A program made the position numbers and the translations under genes. From assembly GCA_963971405.1 (NCBI GenBank), contig OZ020490.1, positions 13,254,874 through 13,318,873 on the forward strand: DNA of 64,000 nt, in the 5' to 3' direction. Origin of the DNA: Psococerastis gibbosa. Its lineage: Eukaryota > Arthropoda > Insecta > Psocodea > Psocidae. Under the pieces are notes generated by a model. That model saw nothing but the letters and a program-made list of their open reading frames with translations. It had not been told where the DNA came from and did not search any database. Shown one piece after another: positions 1-11,164 of the stretch. Each line of letters begins with the position of its first letter. The stretch's first letter is position 1.

Positions 1-219
1 CATGTCCTAACCATTGCAGCCTTTTTGCTCTGAGATCGTCAATGACGCCGAGGGCATTGTAGAGCCGATATATTTCGGCGTTACATCGGATTCACCAGAC
101 TCCGTTGATGATTGTACCTCCAAAGATCTTGCGGAGCATTTTATTTTCGAAAACCGAATTTTCCGGTCCCGATCAGTCAATGTCCATGATTGGGCGCCAT
201 ATAGAAGTAAAAGTTTCAC
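1..219 (-). pseudogene. RTE-like LINE reverse transcriptase fragment, cut by window edge
   Basis: This is the C-terminal side of a non-LTR reverse transcriptase, read on the minus strand. One frame gives LLYGAQSWTLTDRDRK, the block that follows the RT palm in RTE-type elements (usual form: LYG-E-W--T--D). A second frame continues with FENKMLRKIFGG and then RCNAEIYRLYNALGVIDDLR, so at least one frameshift separates the two halves, and a stop interrupts the W-R-I-R position. The same DNA, better preserved, recurs at about 16.52-16.71 kb. It is a dead copy; the remaining 3' end lies outside the window. Confidence 0.7.
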
Positions 220-401
220 TAGAGTTTTATTTATTTATAACAATAATAGGTCTAATTAGTGTATTTTCTTTATAAATGAATATTTTTTCGAATTTGTTGG
301 AATAAATATCATAATCTATATGAGAGTTAACCACCGGTTAACGCTGCCATAATGGAGTAGATTTCTAATTAATAATAAATAAATGTTAATATTGTAATTG
401 T

Positions 402-1162
402 AAAGAACCTGTCCGAGTTTACTCAAACGTGCTTTCCAATTTATCAATTAGTAGATAGAGAAAATGAGTATTTTCATGGTAAATAATTTTCCTATGTTTC
501 GGCAACGGCCTAGGATATCACCTATCCCAAAGCACTGAATTAATCGATGTCATTGCATATACCAGATCGGTCACACCAACACATTACCACACAGTAATAA
601 TGGCAAGGCAAGCAATACATTTGAGCGTGAATTTTCTATCCTTATTTAAAAAAACAAAATTTTTTGCACATAACAAATACTTTTTCGTTACTCAATTTAG
701 AGCCTAAAACATGCCTGAAGGTAGAAATCATCGATAGAAAGGTTACACAAAAAAATTAATGAAGGGGCAAGCGACCCCCCGCATTTTATTAACATTAATA
801 ACGACTACAATATATGTAAATTTGAAAGAAATCGTTGGAGCCGTTTTTTGAGAAATAATTTTTGGAGTTTTTTGAGAATAAAAACCCCCAAAATTAAGTT
901 ACCCCCCAAAAAAAACGTCTCGAGGAATGATTTTTGTGAACATACATGCTAAATTTCATTAACATCGACCGAGTAGTTTGCCCAGAAATCGATGAACAGA
1001 CAGAGTGACAGACAAATAGACTGAGCGACAGACAGAGATTTCGTAAAAACCACTTTTTTGGGTTCCTGGGACCTCAAAACGTGTAAATCCGTTGAAATCT
1101 TGGAATCGAAAATTTCGACCATCACAAAGCTTTCCTTATACTACGTATAAATTGGAAAGCAA
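402..1162 (-). repeat. Dispersed repeat J with TCTG-rich tract, copy 1
   Basis: This is one of six copies of a long dispersed repeat; the others lie near 25.99, 30.55, 41.73, 45.32 and 47.06 kb. One end carries TTGCTTTCCAATTTATACG followed by a GTATAAGG block. The other carries AATTGGAAAGCA and then a conserved ACCGGTTCTTT edge. The two blocks containing GCTTTCCAATT are inverted relative to each other, 25-30 bp inside one edge. The middle holds an imperfect CAGA/TCTG tract. No protein is encoded. It is probably a non-autonomous DNA element, but the superfamily is not determined. Confidence 0.7.
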
Positions 1163-1164
1163 TA

Positions 1165-2200
1165 AATCATATATTGTATTATTCGTCAGAAATAATAAAG
1201 AACCAAGTGAATGCCTTATATACATTTTACAATACATACACACATACGTTCAAACAGTTCATATTTTACTACGCATTGTCGTATCGTCTTTATTGATTAT
1301 TCTATATTTCATAGTTCATTTCTAAAAAAAAATTTTTATAGAGGTACACAACAATTTTTTACCGTATCTATAATAAGTTACTCTTTTTAATATTAGTTTT
1401 TAAGTTAGTAATTATCCTTAGTTTGAGGGGCCCATCACGTAAAATCCGAATGGTGCCCCTCTCAACCACTTATACTAAAATTGTATACTTAACAATATGT
1501 ATTTAAGATTTACTTTACTTTTCATATTTCCTTTTTATCGAGGGAAAAATCCATGCCTTCGAGTTCATTAGAGATAAACTAAACTGAATTTCTCAGTTTA
1601 CTATCTTTTTCTATTTGTTGAACACACTGCTGGAGCTAACTGCTATATAACTGCTACTGCTATATAACAACACTTCCCACGGGCGATAAGCACGTATTCT
1701 TCCTTCCTGTGTCATATAACCCTTTTATCTGTCAGCGCTGAATAAACAGCACTAAATATGCACTCGAAAACAAACAGGGGTTGGGAGAAAACGGTGAAAA
1801 TAGTAAAATCCAAAACATAACTAGCTGAATTACCCCCGAGAAAGGGCTAGATACCCAGTGTTCGTGCCTTGTTCATTAATTGGCGGTTGTCTGATAATTC
1901 TGTTGTACCTTATGGAGGTCTCTCACGCACCCATTGATTTTCAATTACTGCAACCTTTACAAACTCCCAAGACATTTGTTTCCCCTTCTTCTCCGAACCT
2001 TCTTCAGTCGTGATCCTTTTACCTTTGTTAGGTAAGAAGGGTCCTCTTGTATTGGCTCGAAAAGGTCCTATTATTTTGCTAATGATGAAAACGAATTTAA
2101 CGAAATAGCCATCGAAGGACTACGGAAGGGGGGGGGGGTTGCTAAGGTCAACGGCTTTTATAGTATTTAGTGTCCGCATTGGATTTTTAGTTGCTAGTGT
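1165..2200. other. Unassigned AT-rich stretch
   Basis: No reading frame, RNA gene or repeat shared with the rest of the window could be recognised here, apart from a G run near 2129-2139. Confidence 0.5.
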
Positions 2201-2269
2201 ACAACTGAACGTAGAATCGGATTTTTAGAGGAAAAGTAAAAACCACTATGTAACACCCAATGAAATTTC

Positions 2270-2315
2270 TAACCCCCCTCCCCCCCCCCCCCGAAAAAAA
2301 ATCCTGGCTATGGCC
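2270..2315 (-). repeat. Fragment of G-tract repeat family
   Basis: A run of about 14 C is followed by CGAAAAAAAATCCTGGCTAT and GGCCTTGCG. The same order (C run, CGAAA, CCTGGGCA, GGTCTTGCC) occurs at 5.49-5.53 kb and, inverted, at 30.22-30.26 kb. Confidence 0.45.
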
Positions 2316-2409
2316 TTGCGCCTTCGAAAACAACTTATGACCATTCCCCCTAAATTTTCCGCTAGATCCACCCTTGGCCCTACTATGGTGATTTGGGATT
2401 ATCCACATA

Positions 2410-2530
2410 ACAATGTTGTTGTTATTGTTGTTTGCTTTCAGCATTTCTGTTTTAAGCAACCCTGTCAGCCTGGCGGGGAGAGTGAGCCTGTTTCTTAACT
2501 TGAGGCACCCTAAGGGCAGACTCCTTCACC
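2410..2530 (-). repeat. Dispersed repeat C, 3' end with (CAA)n tail
   Basis: The run TTGTTGTTATTGTTGTTTGC followed by TCAGCATTTCTG-TTTAAGCA matches, inverted, the end of the fuller copy at 22.58-22.92 kb. Copies also lie at 14.17-14.52 and 61.09-61.30 kb. The simple (CAA)n end suggests a retroposon. Confidence 0.6.
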
Positions 2531-2546
2531 AACTAAACACTGGGAA

Positions 2547-2860
2547 TACGATTAAAATATTGTAAATAAACCACCAGGTGTCACGTGACGATATTAAAAG
2601 CATTTAACTTATCAGCTATACATTGATTGTTTTAAACAAAAGAGTGCGAAATGCGCGGGAAATGCAAATTAATAAGGCATTGGAATACAAGAATATGGTT
2701 GCATTGTTTTATAATTGAAGGAAAATCAAATAAACATAAAAATGTACGGGTAGCATTTAGGAATATATAATAATAAGAATTTTAAATGTGTCTAAATCTA
2801 AGGGAGAATACATTGAAACCTCACCAAAAATAGTTTATACCTTATGATTCAGAGAGGAAG
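2547..2860. repeat. Fold-back repeat H, single-ended copy
   Basis: It contains GAGTGCGAAATGCGCGGGAA and the flanking blocks found in the complete copy at 29022-29374. The opposite arm is not seen here. Confidence 0.5.
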
Positions 2861-3388
2861 AAGCGGATTATAAACACGTGTTACAAAAGTTAAAATTGTT
2901 TTTTCACTAAAAACTATTTCTCCTTGGCCTGGAACACCTGGTATCAAGGCAGTGTATATCCAGTACTTTAGCCACAGCACCATGACACTAGGCCCCTTTC
3001 CACGGTCTAATTTCCTGGCAATGTTAAAGTCTCTAATTCAATCAAGCGAGAGTTCCCCATGTCCGCCGGGGGACACATTAGGGGGGGGGGGGGAGTGCCT
3101 CAACGTTCGCCCAATTTTAAAATCGTCAGCCGAATTCGAAATTTCATGAGAACTTATCTCTTTTACAGGAATTCCCGTTTAATGATTGGACGTTATTGAT
3201 TATAAATGTTTCAATTTAAGATGATTAACGACGATGAAAAATTAAATTTCCCAAGAAATATCAAACCTAGAGCCAGAAATGAGACGCGAAGTTGAAGAAT
3301 TGTTCTTCTACATTTCGATGTACATAAGGTTCATTTTTTAAAACCCTTTTTCAAACCTTCTAACAATTTCCTCGGTAGTAAGGGGTCA

Positions 3389-3625
3389 ATGTCATATTTT
3401 CTTCCCTTTTCCCTGGGACTCCAAATGTGCCCCTATACCGACGCTCAACCACAGTTTCCAACAAGAAATTTTAACTTATTTTACCAGCCGCAAAACAAGA
3501 TTGACGTAGCCATAAATTCTCCAATAAACAGGCTCACTCATTTAATAAATGATCATGACACCTTAGATCCATTTATGCTAAGCTTGGAATTATTCAGAGG
3601 AACTTGTAACCAAATTTTATTGTAA
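3389..3625 (+). other. Open 78-codon stretch, coding status unknown
   Basis: An uninterrupted frame ends just before a LINE insertion. Its predicted peptide has mixed composition, including NKIDVAINSPINRL and HLINDHDTLDPFML, unlike the homopolymer frames elsewhere in the window. I recognise no domain. There is no obvious upstream splice acceptor and no second exon. It may be a remnant of a repeat-encoded protein or chance. Confidence 0.2.
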
Positions 3626-3643
3626 GAATGGTAGTTAGGATAT

Positions 3644-3901
3644 TTTTTTTTTTTTGGCGCAATGCCGTCTAGGCCACACACGCCCAGGTATATTATATGG
3701 TTAGGTACGGTAGTTTAAGTTCGTTAATGTAAGTTTGCTTTTTTCAGTTTCTGAATATTATAGGACGTTGATGTGGTTAGTAGTAGTCAAAAATGAGAGG
3801 ATAGTTCGGGTAGCGGTTTCGTCATCACGTAGTAGGGTTGAGAGGGATGTTTGTGGGGGCCAGGCTCTGTGGTGGGTGAGGTTTTGGCATTCGACAAGGA
3901 T
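3644..3901 (-). mobile_element. 5'-truncated LINE insertion with poly(A) and 13-bp target duplication
   Basis: The minus strand reads the last part of a LINE ORF2: VECQNLTHHRAW, then TSLSTLLRDDETATRTILSF, ending ...NHINVL and a stop at 3758-3760. This resembles the C-terminal tail that follows the zinc-finger-like motif in I/Jockey-type LINEs. A 3' untranslated part of about 100 bp follows, then a poly(A) tail (the T run at 3644-3655 on the plus strand). GTAGTTAGGATAT flanks the insertion exactly at 3631-3643 and 3902-3914. It is a textbook target-primed insertion truncated at its 5' end. The duplication is perfect, so the insertion is fairly recent, although it carries only about 50 codons. 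Confidence 0.8.
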
Positions 3902-4139
3902 GTAGTTAGGATATATTTATATATTACGTTGTTCTTAGGTAGTTTTTTTTTATAAATTTTAATTATTTAATAAGAAGTTACAATAGGCTATAAACAGTAG
4001 GAATTTTTGTTGTTGTTTTTTTTGCTTTACATAAGGGCTGTGTGATGTAATAAATTTTTTTTTCTATTTCTATTTCTATTACACTGATTTGAAGAAAAGA
4101 AACTGAGAAAGAACCACTTTTTTATTTTCTTATTTATTG

Positions 4140-4215
4140 TTTTTTGAAAGGTTAATCGTATACAAACACTTAAATGAATGTATCCAATTGACCTCTTCAG
4201 TCGCCTCCGTGTTGA
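4140..4215 (-). repeat. SINE B, 3' fragment
   Basis: Contains AAGGTTAATCGTATACAAAC, then GAATGTATCCAATTGACC and CTTCAGTCGCC, the reverse complement of the 3' half of the SINE at 56386-56585. Confidence 0.55.
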
Positions 4216-4738
4216 CTTGCGGCATGATGATGAAGGAGTTTCAAAACTGTGTGGTGTTATAGACTCTATATATGTAACTTACTGAATATCAAAATTAAGA
4301 GAAACATTTCTTCTACAACATAACATCTCACATTTGGCTCTAAATCGGGAAATTGGATTTTGTTTTAAAAAAAACTGCAAGAAACCATTTCCAGTAATAT
4401 TTCATATATTTTATTATATATAATAATATATTTCATATATTCTCTTCTTATTCTTAAATGTATATTCTTTATTGTCAGTAAAAAAATATAATAATATAAT
4501 AAAATATACCAATGACCCAACAGTACGAAAATAATTTAACGTTAATGTTAATGCGCATATACTGTAGATGTAAATTAGATATAAATTAAAAGACGTTGTA
4601 TAAAAAAAGCGCTGAATTCAATTGCTTACTTTATTTTTTATTCTACAAACGGTCTATCATTGAATAATGAAAAAAATTAGATTCACGAGTAGATTAATGA
4701 AACGTTGTTTTTTTAATGTTTTTTCTTGTTTATTAAAG

Positions 4739-4971
4739 CTCTCAATAATAATGGAAAAATTGTAATCAAAAGAGCTCCGGTATCCGATTATACCAATCGA
4801 ATCAAAGGTAATTCCATTGAGGAATTTTCAATAAAATATGGCTTATTGGTTTCCGATGAGGAAAATTTTCATTTTGAAACTCTTTTACAAAAAAATACAA
4901 GAAGCTCAGAGGCTTTCGTGCGCGAAAAAAATTTTCCTTTAAAGAAACAATGCGTGGATGGGCTGCTTTAA
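4739..4971 (+). CDS. Candidate terminal exon, unrecognised
   Basis: A pyrimidine-rich tract at about 4707-4730 leads to an AG at 4737-4738, after which a frame of 76 codons runs to a TAA at 4969-4971. There is no ATG at its beginning, so if real it is an internal-to-terminal exon rather than a whole gene. The peptide is hydrophilic with mixed composition (KIVIKRAPVSDYTNRIKG, then SIEEFSIKYGLL and SEAFVREKNFPLKKQ). It has no signal peptide, membrane segment or motif I know. No partner exon could be identified in the AT-rich flanks. It could equally be a relic of a mobile element. The acceptor and open frame are seen; the exon call is inference. Confidence 0.3.
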
Positions 4972-5389
4972 GCTATCTATGTACACATTAAAATCAATCG
5001 CAAATGCTTGTTGCCTATGCGCTTCGAAACCGTTTATCAGACTGTAACGAATCTTTGGTAGTCGGTTTCAGGAGCCATCCCGAAGGTTCCTGGGCCAAAA
5101 ATTACAGACATACAGGGTACAGTATAGACTCTAAATTAAATTAAATAGAATCCTTTGAATGTTTAGCAATCAACTCAAGGAGCAAGTAAAAAGAACGGCA
5201 GCTCGCCCAGGTCCACTGGTTAAAAATAAAACACATTCGATATATTTATATTATATTATATATTATATGAGTATTATTATATAACACTCTGTAGTTCTGC
5301 CGTGCATTGTTGCTTTCAGATGTGTGACGGAAATTTCATTTATTATACAATTATGTTAATCAAAATCGGTTGAAAAATTTCATTCCATG

Positions 5390-5535
5390 ACCCCCCCCCC
5401 CCCCCCCCGAAATAAATGGTTGTATGTAAACCTGTATGGTTTGAAGAATATATCCCTTAATTCATTATTAAATTAAGTAAAAAATGTTTTGGACCCCCCC
5501 CCCCCGAAACCAAAACCTGGGCACGGTCTTGCCAT
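5390..5535 (-). repeat. G-tract repeat with two poly-C runs
   Basis: Two C runs (16-18 and about 10) each followed by CGAAA lie about 110 bp apart, with CCTGGGCACGGTCTTGCC after the second. The repeat at 30220-30410 has the same layout in the opposite orientation, including the intervening GTTTACAT and TTCTTCAAAC blocks. Confidence 0.6.
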
Positions 5536-5559
5536 TAACCCCTGAGCCTAAAACAACCC

Positions 5560-5790
5560 CCATTTTGAAATCGTTCATTTCTCGTAATAAGGGTTAATTT
5601 CTATTACCGTAGGTAAATTCATGCTTTCCGTCCTATTTTATTCCGCCCCTCTACGACCAATATTAACTGAGATATGATTTTGTATGTTTTTAATCGGTCA
5701 CCGTTTTGATACAAAATGGTAGATCAAGCTGCTTAACAAACATGATCATGAAATTTGTATGATAAAGTTTTGTGACTTTTTTCTTCAATA
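5560..5790 (+). repeat. Dispersed repeat D, copy 1
   Basis: Shares CCAATATTAACTGAGATATG, then the TTTTAATCGG and AACAAAC blocks, with 42.70-43.11 kb and, inverted, with 48.52-48.85 kb. No coding capacity is seen. Confidence 0.55.
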
Positions 5791-5805
5791 TTGGTAAATA
5801 TCTAT

Positions 5806-6000
5806 GGATGTTATAGTGAAGAATCAGTAGAATCCGGGATGATAGGCCGTGGTCTGAGCAGCATCCGAGATACAATCTTAAAAGTTTCACTGAAGATGTC
5901 GACCGCAGATGTTGACGAAACATTTGGAAATGCGCCTTCAGATCAACCACAGTCTGTCATCGCGGATTTTACTGCTTCATTCACGCAACTCCGACCGTGA
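5806..6000 (+). CDS. Candidate exon with coding-like codons, unrecognised
   Basis: This is a short open frame ending in TGA at 5998-6000. Its codons (for example CGT-GGT-CTG-AGC-AGC, GAT-GTT-GAC-GAA) use G/C at third positions more than surrounding DNA. The peptide includes GRGLSSIRDTILKVSLKM and a serine/proline-rich end (APSDQPQSVIADFTASFTQL). A TATAG sits at about 5812-5816 and a second AG at 5827-5828, either of which could be a splice acceptor. There is no ATG at the open frame's beginning. It abuts repeat D, so a repeat-derived origin is possible. I recognise no domain. Confidence 0.25.
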   Translation, partial: GCYSEESVESGMIGRGLSSIRDTILKVSLKMSTADVDETFGNAPSDQPQSVIADFTASFTQLRP

Positions 6001-6647
6001 AAGTCGTGCGAACAACTGTACGGATTAAGAGTCACTTGACACCCTAAATGGGGTCCTAACAATGTAGATAAAGAAGGAGAGATTGCATAATAATTACTTA
6101 TTTATTGTACGAGTAGAGTACATTAGTTACAGTAAATCTACAGGTAATTGGAAGTCGTTTCGATACTAAAACCACAAAAAGTTCTAGAATCTAAATCAAT
6201 TTTGAAATCTATTAATATCACTATCCGAGCCTTTAGCTTTCAGGACTAAAGCCAATACCCCAGCAACTTGAATACAGATAGATCGAACAAAAAATTCATA
6301 AAAGATGGCGTGCTTGAAATCAATCAAAGTGAATAGAATTTCAGTTACAGACCAAACCCAAACTTCTTTTCACTTGATTTATCACATTGTTTCTTGAAAA
6401 TTTTCCCCACATTCAAGGGGGTTCTTACTTTAGAATCCTCTCATAAAAATAGCTTCATAAAATTGTTTCACGGTTTATAAGTTTTCACCTCACCTGGGGG
6501 ATCACAAAATTTATGACTCCGTTTTATTTTTGTCTCGAAATAAAATGTCGCATAATGAATTGCTTTAGTGCTTCTTGTGACTTGGGATATGATGAGTTTT
6601 GCACTTTCCAGTTAAGGAAAATTTTGGCTTGTAAGCATTTTTTGTGA

Positions 6648-7103
6648 AGAGAGCTCGTCCTGAAGGTAATTGTCAGCGCAAAATTGAATACCTTACTTTT
6701 TTTTAATTAACAAAGGAAGTTATTAAAATATTGGATCATTGAAGTTGTTGAAGACTTTATGCATCATATAATTAGGTACTATTAATTTTTGGTTTTGTAG
6801 TTTTTTCATGTTATTTAATTTACTTGAAATTTTAGCCCTCATTATTATGAAAAAGCTACGGTACCAAAAATTAAAAATACCCTGTTTTATAGTATTATTG
6901 TTCGCCTTTTGGTTTTTTGCAATAAAGTCGTTTTAAATTCAATTCAATTCAATTCAATACCCTGTTATATGATGCATCAAGTAGTCTTCTACAACTGAAA
7001 TGAGGCAAATCTTCAATATCTTGCTTTGGTAGTGATGTAGAAAATAAAAAGTCTGTAAAACATCGGACTTTGGGGTACCTGATTCCTACGTGACGTACAC
7101 TCT
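6648..7103. mobile_element. Fold-back DNA element, AGAGTG ends, copy 1 (interrupted)
   Basis: The ends read AGAGAGCTCGTCC on the left and, in reverse complement, AGAGTGTACGTCACG on the right. The inner arms share TAGAAGACTAC-like and TACCCTGTTTTAT-like blocks in inverted order. Flanking triplets are TGA and TAA. Related elements lie at 10696-11020 and 12170-12569. No transposase is encoded, so this is a MITE. It is interrupted by a short retroposon at 6891-6957. Confidence 0.6.
6891..6957 (+). mobile_element. Short retroposon 3' end with (AATTC)n tail inside a MITE
   Basis: About 67 bp ending GCAATAAAGTCG, TTTTAAATTC and an (AATTC)n run are flanked by AATACCCTGTTTTAT (6876-6890) and AATACCCTGTTATAT (6956-6970), a 15-bp direct repeat with one mismatch. 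A longer copy of the same 3' end sits at about 63.48-63.56 kb (TTGTTCGCCTTTTG...AATAAAGTCGTTTTC). It is a severely 5'-truncated LINE or SINE. Confidence 0.65.
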
Positions 7104-7109
7104 TAACAT

Positions 7110-10100
7110 ATAAATAAAAACTTGTCTTCTCACTAAGTTAGTTATGAAAACTCCTTTAACCTCAAACGATGAGATACTAGACAAACAGCACAAATGCAGG
7201 CGCTACAGACACTACCAGTAGATTATAAGAATATAGACCTACCAAATGACTAAACATAATTGTATGGAATTTTCAATTGAATTTGTTTTGTATCCTACTT
7301 AATTTGGTCTAAAAAACAATATCCAGAAGTAATGTTTGTGGAACAAGGCCTACTTATAGTGGCCAATTGATCCCTTGCCCAACGCCAACGACCCTATCGA
7401 TTCTACGGGCATTATATACATTTTTTTCCATATTCATTTGGCCACTGAAAAAATGGTGCACTTCCTATATGTCAACCTACACCAGCTACAAGCGATAATA
7501 GACAAGGTAAGACAAGGTTACAATTGGCACAAAATACAATAAATGGCATAAACATTACTTCACCAAGTTCGAATGAGTCCCTTATTTGCAATGCAAACCC
7601 GTTAATAAATGCATAGATATTTAACGGAGCATCTCACACAAACGGATTGTAAATGTAACTTAGATTAACAATTAAATGATATAGTAACTTGGAAAAGTTC
7701 AAAGAGGAAACTACATAAAGAAGATAACGTTTAAAATTGCAACAAAGGCATTCAAACGAAACTCGATTGCCCCGCTATAATAGTAACTAAACAGAATGAA
7801 AATTAAAATGAAAATTAAAATGAAAAATGTTCAAATGGTACGTTCTCAACAAACTAATCAAAAGTTCTTAGTCACTCTTCGGTCTTTGAATAAAATGACA
7901 TCAAATTAGACCTATTTTTTTCGGAATTAAACAGAAAAAGAAAGAATTACAAACTGCAAAGAATGAATAGGTTTGATTCAGAAAAATCTGCAGCAAAAAA
8001 ATTGCTGGAGGAGATTCTTAGCCTCGAACTTTTTTCGTTTATTTGACTGTCCCGACTGCCCGAAATTAGGATCTACTTTTTGTAGTAGGTTGACTATTCA
8101 AACGATGAAAAGGTTTTCTATCAGAAAGTTGATTTTATTTGCTAGGTTTCGATAGAAGATTGCAATTTCCTTCTTTCCTTTTTTCACTTTGTTTGTTCAA
8201 TCCTTTTACGCTGTACAGGTTATTTCATAGGAGAAAGGTTGTCGTATATTACTTTGAGAAAGTTATGTCTAATTTCCCTCTTTGAACCTGCAGTACAGAA
8301 GATGTCACTTCCAGAAAGAGATCTGCAGTTTGTGCTATATCTTCTTCGCTTGACGATTTTACTTTATAATTTCTTGCCCATTACATTATATAACCGTATA
8401 TTACATTATATAACCGTATACTTGATATCCGTAATCGATAACCGCACTTGATTGTATAATTTAACAGAGATATACATGTATATATTTATTTAGCTAGGCT
8501 TTCTTGAATTGAAATATGAAAAAATTATTATATCAAAGCTCGTCAGCACTAACCTCACACATGGGCCACATACCCGAATGGGTTCCAGGCTATACACCAG
8601 AAAGGGGTGCACTCTCTACGGCCTTGGGGGAGGGGCAGGGATATTCTCAGCAGAACAAGGGGAGTTAGACGTTACTGGGTTTATGCTTTGAGGTCAACTC
8701 CGATTATTCATCTCCAATTGAGACCGACAGGTTGGAGATACAGCTCCTGTTGTCTTAATCCAGCAATACCCCCTGATTGCTGCTGCGGTGTTGCCATGTA
8801 TCAACATCCCCGAGTTCTAATTTCTGCTCGCTGATTGGCCTCATCACCAATACCGAGCCGTGTATATGCTCCCATTATATAACTGCTGGCTGGAAATTCG
8901 ATAGCAAACAGTGCATTACCGTATTATAATTTTGACCTGGGGCTTGCTGCCGGTTGGTGGTGGGGGGGGGGGAGGTGTTGTCAGTGTTATTTTCACTTCC
9001 ATATTATAATATATATTATGTAAATATCTGAGGTTTGCTGCTGCTATTATCGATTCACTACGAATAGCTTATATAATATTTTAGTATTATTAGATCTAGT
9101 AACCTTGAACCTCCAAAGTCTCCAAAGGTATTTGTTTTCCCATGCAATGATACAAGTATGTATGTAGTTATAAAATGAGGGGTGCGGTATAGCATTGGGT
9201 TCAGTGTATGCCTATAAAATAAATATATAGGCCTAGGTAAATATAAAAAAAATATTTTTTAACTGTTATTGACTAGCCCAATACTTTATCCCCAAAAATC
9301 GTAAACTCATAATCTTCTCCAGCAATTTTTTTTTTTAAATTCACACATGCATATTTCAGTCGAATAACATATTGTAGCCCCCACTATGTCTATGGTTCTG
9401 TAGGCAAAAAAATGAAAAAACTCAGTTTCAATGACAACTTAACCTCCTAAAAAGGAATTTTTCAGAGAAACCTTTCATCGATACTCTGTACCTTAATCAG
9501 GTATGTATATTTAAGGTACAAAATAGTGAAAAAGAAGAAGCTGCTTTCCGAAGCTAAGTTTTGTTTTTGATTCAAAAATATTTTTTCCTTGAAATTATGG
9601 ATGGGACTAGTACAGAGAACATTGAGGTAGAAGAAATTTATCTCTAGGACAATAATTTACCATGGAACTACCCAAAATTATATATATTTATCTTTTTATA
9701 TATCTAATCTATTTTATTTATAAATTATTTATAACGGTACCTACCTATACTAATAAATATACAAATAGGAAAGCATATACTCGTTTTCTCTTACCGTTTC
9801 TTTTATTTCATAAAATGCAGAATACAGAATAAAGTCAACTTAGCTCAGATCGATAGCTGGCTTACGCCAACATTCACGCATTCATATTCAAATTTTTAGG
9901 GATTAATTTCATAAAAGGAACTTGCATCATTTTTCTTAAAGAAGTCAAAAGATTGGGCCTTTAATTCTAATAAAGTTTCATACAAAAACGAACAGAGGGT
10001 CTTCTACTTATCCTTTTCAATGACTTTTTATATTAAATTTCTGTTTAAGGAGAAGAAAATGTCTCCAAGGTCCTTTTTTCAGCGTAGCGAAATATGGAAA

Positions 10101-10690
10101 TTTACCAGGCCTGAATATTTTAGAATAAAGGTTGATTATAAAAACATTTAGTCAGAATTGAAATGGGTAGAAACCTCCCCTTTAGACCTCTTCCCCCCGC
10201 CCCCCTCCCCCCGACTTACATTTTACCACGCTGGGATTAACTTTTGAATGCATAAAAAAACAAGCATCATGGTTCTTCAAACGCTTTCTTGGAGTTTTAT
10301 CTGTATAGCAAAGCTTATGTTAATCACTTCACTACGCTTTTTATGAGGGTACTTTCTGTGGTATAAGTGGATACATTTGAGATGCAATTATTCCCAAGCA
10401 ATACGGTACAGTGAGGGTATGTATAAAAGAGAGATAATTTTGGAATTCTGCATTGTACAATAGAAAGAAAGAAAGAAACACTAGATGTTTGAGATAAAGA
10501 TAGAGTTTAGGTTGAGTAATTCACGGCATGCGATTAACCTGAGAATACTGTACCGTTTATAGGGAAATGAACCTAAAAAACCTGATTACAGAGTATACGA
10601 AATGTTCCTTTTCACCAAGCATATTAATAATCTACTTTTAAAGCTCTATTAATTAATACTATAATGTGCATATTACAAATACTATTATTG
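7110..10690. other. Unassigned AT-rich region
   Basis: No coding region was recognised. It holds a C/G run near 8960-8970, another near 10196-10212, and a short direct duplication at 8383-8420 (the ACATTATATAACCGTATA unit twice). Short open frames here lack any coding signature. Confidence 0.5.
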
Positions 10691-10695
10691 GCTTA

Positions 10696-11020
10696 AGAGT
10701 GCGCGTCACGTAGGAAATAGGTACCGTTGTCTTAGTGACTTATTATTTTTTATTCACTTAACAAAGCATGATATTATAGATTTGGCTCATTTAAGAAGAC
10801 TACTACATCCATCATATAATGGCTAGGGTACTTATAACTTTTGGTATCGTAGCTTTTTCATAAACATGATTGAGGGCTAAAATGTCACGTAAAATGGTAC
10901 CATAAAAAAACTACAAACACAAATATTAATAATACCCTATTATGATGCATACAGTAGTCTTCTGCAACTTAAATGAACCAATATTTTAATAAATTGCTTC
11001 ATTAAATTTCCTAGCACTCT
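10696..11020. mobile_element. Fold-back DNA element, AGAGTG ends, copy 2
   Basis: This 325-bp element has terminal AGAGTGCGCGTCACGTAGGA on the left and the reverse complement of AGAGTGCTAGGAAATTTAAT on the right. TTA flanks both sides (10693-10695, 11021-11023). A three-base TTA duplication is typical of PIF/Harbinger transposition. There is no open reading frame of note. Confidence 0.65.
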
Positions 11021-11164
11021 TTATATAAGGAATATATGATAAGTATTTCAAAATATTATGTATACAAGGAATATAGTCGTAAATATGTATAGATAAAATT
11101 AATTAATTTCTCGTTCCACAGCCTCAAAGATAAATGGACCATGGGCTAGTTAGTTAGTTTAGTT

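Noticed and set aside
4381..4510. AT-rich palindromic stretch as a regulatory element or origin
   Set aside because: Low-complexity TATAT/ATATA sequence of this sort is expected in AT-rich DNA and has no further support.
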